Source: Dyella dinghuensis (GTDB lineage: Bacteria; Pseudomonadota; Gammaproteobacteria; Xanthomonadales; Rhodanobacteraceae). Taken from it: a DNA stretch of 64,000 nt. A model generated the notes under the pieces. That model was not told where the DNA came from. It was given only the letters and a program-made list of their open reading frames with translations, and did no database searches. Shown in pieces: positions 36,373 through 44,130 of the stretch. The stretch spans positions 496,001 through 560,000 of the forward strand of contig NZ_RYZR01000006.1 of assembly GCF_003977615.1 (NCBI RefSeq), written 5' to 3'. Made by a program: the position numbers and the translations under genes. How positions within the stretch are numbered: the stretch's first letter is position 1; each line of letters opens with the position of its first letter.

Positions 36373-37884
36373 ATGAGTCTTGTCGTCGGTATCGATGCCG
36401 GCACCCAGAGCGTGAAGCTGGTCGTCTACGATCCTGCCGATCGCTGCGTAGTGGCCACCCATGGGCAGGCATTGGAGCTGATTGCCGGCGACGACGGCAG
36501 CCGCGAGCAGCACCCGGCGTGGTGGATCGACGCGATCCGCGCCTGCTTCGCCAAACTCGACCCCGCCCTGCGCAAGCGGGTGGCGGCCATTGGCGTGTCG
36601 GGCCAGCAGCACGGTTTCGTTCCGCTGGACGCTGCCGGCAAGGTGCTGGCGCCCGCCAAGTTGTGGTGCGACACCAGCACGCAAGCCGAATGCGCGGAAA
36701 TCATGGATACGGTGGGTGGCGCGCAAGAGTGCGTGAAGCTTGCCGGCAACCCTATTCTCGCCGGCTATACCGCTTCCAAGCTGACGTGGACGCGCAAGCA
36801 CCGCCCGGAAGCGTATGCGCGGCTGGCCAGCATTCTTCTGCCGCACGATTACGTGAACTTCTGGCTCACCGGCGAGCGCTGGATGGAATACGGCGACGCC
36901 TCCGGCACCGGCTGGCTGGACGTGCGCACGCGCCAATGGTCCAAACCGCTGCTGGCCGCCACGGACGCGCAGCGCGATCTGTCCGCGTTGCTGCCGCCGC
37001 TGGTTGCGGCCGATGCGAGTTTCACTATCTCGCCGGTCATCGCCGAAGAACTGGGTTTGCCGCGCAGCGTGCGTGTCTCCGCCGGCGGCGGCGACAACAT
37101 GATGGCTGCGATCGGCACGGGCAACGTGACGCCCGGCGTGCTCAGCATGAGCCTTGGCACCTCCGGCACCTTGTTCGCCTATGCTGCGCAACCGATTGTG
37201 GACGAAGCGGGCGGCTGGGCCGCGTTCTGCTCTTCCACCGGCGGCTGGCTACCGCTGATCTGCACGATGAACTGCACGGTCGCCACCGAAGCGGTGGCGA
37301 AAGCGTTCGGCTTCAGCACGCGCGACGGAGATACCGTCATGGCCGACACCACACCCGGTGCCCATGGTCTGGTGATGCTGCCGTTCTTCAACGGCGAGCG
37401 CACGCCCGATCTGCCGCTTGCGCGCGGCGGCCTGTTCAATCTCGATCTGAACAACTTCACCCGCGCCAACGTCTACCGCGCCGCGATGGAAGGCGCCACG
37501 TATGCACTGCGCAACGGCTACGACCTGTTGCAGGCGGCCGGCATGGGATTCGACGCGATCCGCCTGACCGGTGGCGGCAGCCAAAGCGCCACGTGGCGGC
37601 AGATGGTGGCCGATGTGTTCGCGCTGCCGGTGGAAGTGCCCACACAAGCCGAAGGCGCTGCACTCGGTGCCGCACTGCAAGCACTGTGGGCGCTGGAGAA
37701 AACCAGCAACGCCGACGCCGATCTTGCCGCCATCGCCCGCGAACACGTGCAACTCAACACGGCGCTTGCCACGTATCCCGACGCGCAGGCCGTCGCGGCT
37801 TACCGGCCGGCTTATCGACAGTTCCTGCGTCATCTCGATGACGCCAAAGCTTTGTATGCGGAGCGTCAGCCTGCGTCTGGCTGA
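36373..37884 (+). CDS. xylB: Xylulokinase
   Basis: 503 residues. The enzyme phosphorylates D-xylulose to xylulose-5-phosphate in the cytoplasm. FGGY-kinase features are present: phosphate 1 motif GIDAGTQSVKLVVYD at the N terminus, GVSGQQHGFVPLD, catalytic Asp241 in GGGDNMMAAIGTG, and the C-terminal RLTGGGSQSATWRQMVADV. First gene of a xylB-xylA-sugar porter unit, with a xyl-box 26 bases upstream. Confidence 0.95.
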   Translation: MSLVVGIDAGTQSVKLVVYDPADRCVVATHGQALELIAGDDGSREQHPAWWIDAIRACFAKLDPALRKRVAAIGVSGQQHGFVPLDAAGKVLAPAKLWCDTSTQAECAEIMDTVGGAQECVKLAGNPILAGYTASKLTWTRKHRPEAYARLASILLPHDYVNFWLTGERWMEYGDASGTGWLDVRTRQWSKPLLAATDAQRDLSALLPPLVAADASFTISPVIAEELGLPRSVRVSAGGGDNMMAAIGTGNVTPGVLSMSLGTSGTLFAYAAQPIVDEAGGWAAFCSSTGGWLPLICTMNCTVATEAVAKAFGFSTRDGDTVMADTTPGAHGLVMLPFFNGERTPDLPLARGGLFNLDLNNFTRANVYRAAMEGATYALRNGYDLLQAAGMGFDAIRLTGGGSQSATWRQMVADVFALPVEVPTQAEGAALGAALQALWALEKTSNADADLAAIAREHVQLNTALATYPDAQAVAAYRPAYRQFLRHLDDAKALYAERQPASG

Positions 37885-37938
37885 TCCGCGTTTCCACTTT
37901 TCCAGCCACCTCACATCGGCATCGACAGGATTTTCAGC

Positions 37939-39270
37939 ATGAGTACCCCCTTCATCGGCAAGCGCGAATATTTCCCTGGCATCGGCAAAATCACTTTCGA
38001 AGGCCGCGACTCGGACAACCCGCTGGCCTTCAAGCATTACGACGCCAACAAGAAAATCGGCGACAAGACGATGGCCGAGCATCTGCGCTTCGCCGTGTGT
38101 TACTGGCATACGTTCTGCAATGCCGGTCATGATCCGTTTGGTCCGGGCACGCGTCATTTTCCGTGGGCCGCTGCCACGCCGCTGGCCACTGCTGAAGCAA
38201 AAGTAGACGCTGCGTTCGAGTTTTTTTCCAAGCTTGGCGTGCCGTACTGGTGCTTTCACGACATTGACCTCGCGCCGGATGCCGACGACATCGGCGAGTA
38301 CGAGAAAAACCTCAGGCACATGGTCGCGATGGCGAAAGAACGCCAGCAGGCCACGGGCGTGAAGCTGTTGTGGGGCACGGCCAATCTGTTCTCGCATCCG
38401 CGTTACATGAATGGCGCGTCCACCAATCCGGATTTCAACGTGGTGACGCGCGCCGCCGTGCAAGTGAAAAACGCGCTGGATGCCACGGTGGAACTGGGCG
38501 GCGAGCACTATGTGTTCTGGGGTGGCCGCGAAGGTTATGCCAGCCTGCACAACACGAACATGAAGCGCGAGATCGAACACTTCGCGCGTTTCCTGACGAT
38601 GGCGCGCGACTACGGCCGTAGCATCGGCCTGAAGGGCAACTTCCTGATCGAGCCCAAGCCGATGGAGCCGATGAAGCATCAGTACGACTTCGATAGCGGC
38701 ACTGTCGCGGGCTTCCTGCTGAAGCACGGTCTTGAGAAAGACTTCAAGCTCAATATCGAAGCCAATCACGCCACGCTGGCAGGCCACACGTTCGAACACG
38801 ATCTGCAGGTCGCTTCCGATCACGGCCTGCTCGGTAGCATCGACGCCAATCGCGGCAACGCTCAGAACGGTTGGGACACCGACCAGTTCCCGAGCGATCT
38901 GTACGACACCGTTGGCGCGATGCTGGTGGTGCTGCGTCAGGGCGGCCTGCAAGGCGGTTTGAACTTCGATGCGAAGGTGCGCCGCGAGTCCACCGATCTG
39001 GATGATCTATTCCTTGCGCACATCGGCGGCATGGATGCGTTCGCGCGCGGTCTGGAAGTGGCGCACGCGCTGCTGACGAAGTCGCCGTGGGAACAATGGC
39101 GCAAGGAGCGGTACGCCAGCTTCGACAGCGGCGCCGGCAAAGATTTCGAAGGCGGCAAGCTCAAGCTCACCGATCTCACTGCGCTGGCGGCATCAAGCGG
39201 CGAACCGAAACAGATCAGCGGCAAGCAGGAACGCTACGAAAACCTGCTAAACCAGTATCTGGTGCGTTAA
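37939..39270 (+). CDS. xylA: Xylose isomerase
   Basis: 443 residues; ATG 37939 follows ACAGGA. It interconverts D-xylose and D-xylulose using two divalent metals. The group II signature is visible: catalytic His in [13 protein letters not shown], the metal-binding Glu in [17 protein letters not shown], then [19 protein letters not shown] and [17 protein letters not shown]. Length fits group II enzymes (about 440). It lies 54 bases after xylB in the same orientation, an obvious operon. Confidence 0.97.
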   Translation: MSTPFIGKREYFPGIGKITFEGRDSDNPLAFKHYDANKKIGDKTMAEHLRFAVCYWHTFCNAGHDPFGPGTRHFPWAAATPLATAEAKVDAAFEFFSKLGVPYWCFHDIDLAPDADDIGEYEKNLRHMVAMAKERQQATGVKLLWGTANLFSHPRYMNGASTNPDFNVVTRAAVQVKNALDATVELGGEHYVFWGGREGYASLHNTNMKREIEHFARFLTMARDYGRSIGLKGNFLIEPKPMEPMKHQYDFDSGTVAGFLLKHGLEKDFKLNIEANHATLAGHTFEHDLQVASDHGLLGSIDANRGNAQNGWDTDQFPSDLYDTVGAMLVVLRQGGLQGGLNFDAKVRRESTDLDDLFLAHIGGMDAFARGLEVAHALLTKSPWEQWRKERYASFDSGAGKDFEGGKLKLTDLTALAASSGEPKQISGKQERYENLLNQYLVR

Positions 39271-39288
39271 GCACTGCAACACTGACAT

Positions 39289-39322
39289 CGATGCGATACC
39301 GCCGCAGGGTGGTATCGCATCG
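39289..39322 (+). terminator. Strong hairpin between xylA and the sugar porter gene
   Basis: Perfect 12-base arms CGATGCGATACC and GGTATCGCATCG flank a 10-base loop. No T-run follows, so it is more likely an mRNA-processing or stabilising stem that sets different levels for xylA and the porter than a full terminator. Confidence 0.45.
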
Positions 39323-39420
39323 GAAGATCCAGGCGCCCACGGGGGTGGGCACCGATCCAACCAAGCAACACTGCAACCCGCACGCAGCGAATCCACTGCG
39401 TCGCAACTGAGGGGAAGTTC

Positions 39421-40860
39421 ATGCATGGCATCACGCTCGCTCCTGCCACTGACGTCGAGAACGACGGTGCGGAGAACACACGTTTCATCATCCTCATCAG
39501 TTGCGTGGCCACCATCGGCGGCTTTCTGTTCGGCTTTGACAGCGGCGTTATCAACGGCACCGTCGATGGCTTGAAGCAGGCCTTTCAATCAAGCTCCGCT
39601 GGCGTGGGATTCGAAGTGGCGTCGATGCTGCTGGGTTGCGCATTCGGTGCGTTCTTCGCAGGTCGATTGGGAGACCGCTGGGGGCGGCGCACGGTGCTGA
39701 TCGTCGCAGCCATACTGTTTTTGCTTTCGGCGACCGCGGCAGGCGCAGCGGGAAGCGCCGTGTTTTTCGTGGCAGCACGTGTGATCGGTGGCATTGCCGT
39801 GGGTGCGGCCAGCGTGATGTCGCCGGCCTATATCGCGGAAGTCGCCTCGGCACGCTATCGCGGACGACTCGCCACGATGCAGCAGATCGCCATCATCAGC
39901 GGATTGTTCTGCGCCTTCCTGAGCAACTACCTGTTGGCACGCGCAGCAGGCGCATCCACCGAACCGCTGTGGTTGAACCAGGCCGCGTGGCGCTGGATGT
40001 TCTGGATGCAGGCGATTCCTTCCACGTTATTTCTGTTGCTGTTGCTGACGATTCCCGAAAGCCCGCGCTTCCTGGTGGTGAAGAAGCGCCAGCAACAGGC
40101 GCTCGCTGTGCTCGCCAAGCTCTATGGCCACGCTGCGGCATCGATCAAGCTCGATGAGATCGACGCGTCGTTGTCCGCCGATCATCATCGCCCCCGGCTC
40201 TCCGATCTCATCGACAAGAGCAAAGGCAAGCTGCGCACCATCGTGTGGGTGGGCATCGGCCTGGCCACCTTCCAGCAGCTGGTGGGCATCAACGTGGTGT
40301 TCTACTACGGCGCGGTGCTGTGGCAGGCGGTTGGTTTTTCCGAAAGCGACGCGTTGCTGATCAACGTGATCTCCGGCGCGCTGTCCATCGGTGCATGCAT
40401 CGTCACCATCTTTCTGATCGATCGCATCGGGCGCAAACCGCTGCTGTGGATCGGTTCGGTCGGCATGGCCATCACGCTCGCGCTGGTGTCGGTGGCTTTC
40501 GCCAGTGCTTCACTGGACGCTGCGGGCAAACTCGCGCTCTCTCCCGGTATGGGCAAATTGGCGCTCGTCGCAGCCAATGCCTACGTGTGCTTCTTCAATC
40601 TTTCCTGGGGTCCGGTGATGTGGGTGATGCTGGGCGAGATGTTTCCGAATCAGATCCGCGGCTCGGGACTCGCGGTAGCAGGTGCGGCGCAGTGGTCGTC
40701 CAACTTCCTTATCACCGTGACGTTTCCGATCTTGCTGGCCGGCATCGGCCTCGCTGGCGCCTACGGCATTTACACCGTAGCCGCGGCGCTATCGGTGTAT
40801 TTCGTGTCGCGTTGGGTGCGCGAAACGCGCGGCAAGGAACTTGAGCAGATGGAAGGCTGA
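39421..40860 (+). CDS. Sugar-porter-family MFS transporter (D-xylose:H+ symporter-like)
   Basis: 479 residues; ATG 39421 follows GAGGGGAAG. Twelve membrane helices. Sugar-porter motifs are clear: FGFDSGVINGTV in helix 1, GRLGDRWGRR in the first cytoplasmic loop, PESPRFLV after helix 6, QQLVGINVVFYYGAVLW in helix 7 and IDRIGRKPLLW in the second repeat. Position after xylBA points to D-xylose import, as for XylE; closely related transporters carry glucose or arabinose, so substrate is inferred from context. Confidence 0.88.
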   Translation: MHGITLAPATDVENDGAENTRFIILISCVATIGGFLFGFDSGVINGTVDGLKQAFQSSSAGVGFEVASMLLGCAFGAFFAGRLGDRWGRRTVLIVAAILFLLSATAAGAAGSAVFFVAARVIGGIAVGAASVMSPAYIAEVASARYRGRLATMQQIAIISGLFCAFLSNYLLARAAGASTEPLWLNQAAWRWMFWMQAIPSTLFLLLLLTIPESPRFLVVKKRQQQALAVLAKLYGHAAASIKLDEIDASLSADHHRPRLSDLIDKSKGKLRTIVWVGIGLATFQQLVGINVVFYYGAVLWQAVGFSESDALLINVISGALSIGACIVTIFLIDRIGRKPLLWIGSVGMAITLALVSVAFASASLDAAGKLALSPGMGKLALVAANAYVCFFNLSWGPVMWVMLGEMFPNQIRGSGLAVAGAAQWSSNFLITVTFPILLAGIGLAGAYGIYTVAAALSVYFVSRWVRETRGKELEQMEG

Positions 40861-40863
40861 GGC

Positions 40864-41946
40864 TTACTCCGGTGCAGCCACCGAGCCTCGCTTGACCAGC
40901 ACATGCGCAACCATGTGATCGACCATCACCTTGGCTTCTTCCCTGCCGCGAATCGCGCGCAGCAGGATGTCGATGGCCGAATCGGCCATCGCCGCAATCG
41001 GCTGTCGAATCGTCGTCAGTTCCGGCCAGACGGTGGTGGCGGCAGAGGTGTCGTCGAAGCCCACGACGGAAAGATCGCCCGGCACATCAAGCCCGCGACG
41101 ATGTGCGACGGAAATGACGGCAGCCGCCATGTCGTCGTTGCTCGCAATGATCGCGGTAGGCGGCTTGCGCTGCGCGAGCAGCTTTTCGCCGGTACGCAGG
41201 CCCGAGCGATAGGTGAAGCGGCCTTGTTGCACCAGCGCGCGATCCGGTTTGATGCCCGCATCGTGCAACGCGGCGAGGAAACCTTCGTAACGCAACTGGC
41301 TTGCTGTCTGGTTCGGATCGCCCTTGATGTAGCCGATGCGCGTGTGACCTTTGCCGATGAGGTAAGCCGCCATCTCGCGGCTGGCGTGGAAGTCGTCGAT
41401 GCGTACACTGGAAACGCCGGTACGCGGACGGCCCGAAGCAATCGCCACCACCGGAACGCCAGCACGCACGAGTTCCGCGACCACGACGTCCGATTCGCAC
41501 AACGGCGGCGGCAGGATCACGCCGGACACGCTTCGCGCCAACGCACGCGCGGCAGCGCGTTCGGCATCGGGATCGCGTTCGTTCCACGCCTCGATCACCA
41601 GCTGCGCCGCCGAACGAGTGACGCCGCGCATCGCGCCCACCAGCAATTCGCTCAGATAGGCGGTACTGGGATTGGAATAGATCAGCGCAATGCGCGTGCC
41701 CTGCGCGGTGGCCAGCGCGCTGGCGGCGAGGTTGGGCGTGTAGTCCAGCTCGCTCACCACGCGCTTCACACGTTCACGCGTGGATTCGCGCACGTTGCCA
41801 GTGCCGTTGACGACGCGCGACACCGTCATCGGCGACACACCGGCGCGTTTGGCGACTTCGCCGATCGTGACCGCGTGACCTTTGCGGCGTATCGATTTCT
41901 TTGTGGACTTCTGCAAGAGGCTTTCCCTGAAGCGATGTGTGGGCAT
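40864..41946 (-). CDS. LacI-family regulator (xylan/xylose regulon repressor candidate)
   Basis: 360 residues from ATG 41946. A basic N-terminal extension of about 25 residues precedes the LacI HTH TIGEVAKRAGVSPMTVSRVV and hinge PNLAASALA. The effector domain follows (TRIALIYSNPSTAYLSELLV; ASNDDMAAAVISVAHRRG; VVGFDDTSAATTVWPELT). LacI proteins bind palindromes with a central CG, and five AGCGCT-type sites lie in this locus, so it probably represses them until a xylose-derived sugar binds. It converges on the porter gene and is divergent from the esterase gene. Confidence 0.88.
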   Translation of the reverse strand: MPTHRFRESLLQKSTKKSIRRKGHAVTIGEVAKRAGVSPMTVSRVVNGTGNVRESTRERVKRVVSELDYTPNLAASALATAQGTRIALIYSNPSTAYLSELLVGAMRGVTRSAAQLVIEAWNERDPDAERAAARALARSVSGVILPPPLCESDVVVAELVRAGVPVVAIASGRPRTGVSSVRIDDFHASREMAAYLIGKGHTRIGYIKGDPNQTASQLRYEGFLAALHDAGIKPDRALVQQGRFTYRSGLRTGEKLLAQRKPPTAIIASNDDMAAAVISVAHRRGLDVPGDLSVVGFDDTSAATTVWPELTTIRQPIAAMADSAIDILLRAIRGREEAKVMVDHMVAHVLVKRGSVAAPE

Positions 41947-41995
41947 GCGATGCCCGGGATGCTTCGGTTCATTCTGCCCACAAATCCCTGCATGG

Positions 41996-42009
41996 TGGTA
42001 GCGATACAC
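41996..42009 (+). promoter_or_regulatory. Weak xyl-box-like site between LacI regulator and esterase
   Basis: TGGTAGCGATACAC matches the perfect palindrome TGGTAGCGCTACCA at 11 of 14 positions, with the left half intact. It lies in the 164-base divergent region, so it could serve both autoregulation and control of the esterase-xylosidase unit. Confidence 0.4.
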
Positions 42010-42110
42010 CCATCGACGGCTTGGTTTGGGCGGCGCGCATCGCGCCATTCACGCATTCGCTTGGCTGCAGCCAGACACCCCTTCTTTCTTTTCACACCGG
42101 GACATCACGC

Positions 42111-44123
42111 ATGGTGAAGTTCATCCTGCCTCACGTTTTGATGCGTCAGCCGCGCACGGCCCTGATGCTTGTGCTGTTGTGCGTCGCCATCGGCGCACAG
42201 GCTGCCGACGATAACCCCGCCCTGCTCGCACCCGTTTTCCAGGATCACACGGTACTGCAACGCGACCGTCCCATTCCGGTGTGGGGCCATGCGCAACCCG
42301 GCGCGCAGGTTCAGGTCGATTTTGCTGGCGAGCACGTAACCGCTCGCGCCGACAAGCACGGCGACTGGCAAGCGCAACTGCCCACGCAAAAAGCCGGCGG
42401 CCCGTACACGCTGCAGGTCCATTCGGGCACCGCCACCCAAACGGCCAACGACATCCTGATTGGCGATGTCTGGCTGTGCAGCGGGCAATCGAACATGGAA
42501 CTGCCCGTGCGGCGCACGTTGAATGCGGACGGTGAAATCGGGGAGGCGCATAACGATTCGATTCGCATGTTGCGTGTCCCGCAAACGGCCACGCCCGCCG
42601 CTCAAGATAGCTTTAGCGGAGCCGCGCCGTGGCTTCCCGCTACGTCAGAAAACGTGCCGAATTTCTCCGCTGCGTGCTACTACTTCGCGCGCGAATTGCA
42701 GAAGACGGAAAAAGTGCCGCAGGGATTGATCAACGCATCGCTCGGCGGTTCGCGCATCGAGGCATGGCTGGATGCCGCTTCGCTTCGCGGGGCCGGCGGC
42801 TACGACGAGGCGCTGGACGTACTCGCGACATACGCCAACGATCCGCAAGCCGCCAACGCAACGTGGGGCGAGATCTGGGCGAGATGGTGGCGCGCGTTGC
42901 CGGATACAGCGAAGGGCGAACCCGCCGCCAGTGATGAACCATGGCGACCGGGCGCGTCGAACGATGGCTGGCACGAAGCGCCGCATGCGATGGGCGACTA
43001 CCAGCAATGGGGTTTGCCGGAACTGGCCAGCTTCAACGGCATGTTGTGGTACCGCACCACCGTCAAGCTGACTGCGGCACAAGCTGCACAGGCCTCGACG
43101 CTGTGGCTCGGCAATGTCGATGAAGTCGACGAAACCTGGGTGAACGGCCGCGGTGTCGGCAGCAGTTACGGTGGTGCAGATCGCCGTTACACCTTGCCCA
43201 ACGGTTTGCTGCACGCGGGCGACAACGTGATCGTGGTGAATGCGCTGAATACCTATGCAGGCGGCGGCATCATCGGGCCGGCCTCGACGCGTGCACTGCA
43301 TTTTGCAGATGGATCGTCCGTGCCGCTCGACGATGCGGGTTGGCAATACCGCAAGGTGCCGCTCGCGGCGGGCACGCCGCCGTTGGCGCCCTGGCTGTCG
43401 GCTTCGGGCAAGACGACGCTGTACAACGGCATGATCGCGCCGCTCGGCCATTACGGTTTGCGCGGCGCTTTGTGGTACCAGGGTGAATCCAACACCGGCG
43501 AAGCCGGCAACTATCGCAAAATGCTGGAAGCGCTGCGTGATGAGTTGCGCGCGCGCTTCGGCGCCAACCTGCCGTTGCTGATCGTGCAAATAGCCAACTA
43601 CGGTGCCGTGCCAACACATCCTGTCGTAAGCGGAAGCGCGGCTCTGCGCGAGGCGCAGCGGCTGGTGGCGCAGGAGGACGCGCACAGCGGTATCGCCATC
43701 ACCATCGACATTGGCGAGCACAGCGACATCCATCCAGCGAACAAACAGGAACTGGGCCGCCGTCTGGCGCGCGCGGCGCGTCACGTGGTGTATGGCGAAG
43801 CGCTGACGCCGTCCGGTCCGATCCCGCTTTCGTCGAGGCACGAAGGCGATGCCGTCGTCGTCAGCTTCGGCGACATCAGTGGCAAGCTGCTCGCTCACGG
43901 CGGCGATGACTTGCTCGGCTTCGAACTATGCGGTACCCAAGACGATAGCTGCCGTTCCGCTCATGCGGAGATTCGAAACGATCATGAAGTGATCCTGCAT
44001 GCTTCGGTGCCTGCTGCCACGCGCGTGCGCTACGCGTGGGCCGACAGCCCGCTCGTCAATCTCTACGATGAAGCGGGTCTGCCCGCCGGCCCGTTCCAGC
44101 TCGACTTTTCCGCCACGCATTGA
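42111..44123 (+). CDS. Sialate O-acetylesterase-like protein, candidate acetylxylan esterase
   Basis: 670 residues from ATG 42111 (an alternative ATG at 42141 gives a cleaner signal peptide ending AIGAQAADD). It has the SASA/DUF303 layout: a beta-rich N-terminal domain, the nucleophile block VWLCSGQSNMELP near residue 125, a jelly-roll insert (LWLGNVDEVDETWVNGRGVG) and the catalytic Asp-His block in IDIGEHSDIHPANKQELGRR. In xylan loci such proteins are the AxeA-type esterases that remove acetyl groups from xylo-oligomers. It is followed 7 bases later by the GH3 gene. Confidence 0.8.
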   Translation: MVKFILPHVLMRQPRTALMLVLLCVAIGAQAADDNPALLAPVFQDHTVLQRDRPIPVWGHAQPGAQVQVDFAGEHVTARADKHGDWQAQLPTQKAGGPYTLQVHSGTATQTANDILIGDVWLCSGQSNMELPVRRTLNADGEIGEAHNDSIRMLRVPQTATPAAQDSFSGAAPWLPATSENVPNFSAACYYFARELQKTEKVPQGLINASLGGSRIEAWLDAASLRGAGGYDEALDVLATYANDPQAANATWGEIWARWWRALPDTAKGEPAASDEPWRPGASNDGWHEAPHAMGDYQQWGLPELASFNGMLWYRTTVKLTAAQAAQASTLWLGNVDEVDETWVNGRGVGSSYGGADRRYTLPNGLLHAGDNVIVVNALNTYAGGGIIGPASTRALHFADGSSVPLDDAGWQYRKVPLAAGTPPLAPWLSASGKTTLYNGMIAPLGHYGLRGALWYQGESNTGEAGNYRKMLEALRDELRARFGANLPLLIVQIANYGAVPTHPVVSGSAALREAQRLVAQEDAHSGIAITIDIGEHSDIHPANKQELGRRLARAARHVVYGEALTPSGPIPLSSRHEGDAVVVSFGDISGKLLAHGGDDLLGFELCGTQDDSCRSAHAEIRNDHEVILHASVPAATRVRYAWADSPLVNLYDEAGLPAGPFQLDFSATH

Positions 44124-44130
44124 TGAACGA

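Noticed and set aside
36519-37841. 440-codon frame overlapping xylB on the same strand
   Set aside because: Arg-rich out-of-frame reading of the xylB gene with no motif.
37249-38952. 567-codon frame on the minus strand across xylB and xylA
   Set aside because: It runs antisense through two well-conserved enzymes and has a His/Arg-rich composition typical of shadow frames.
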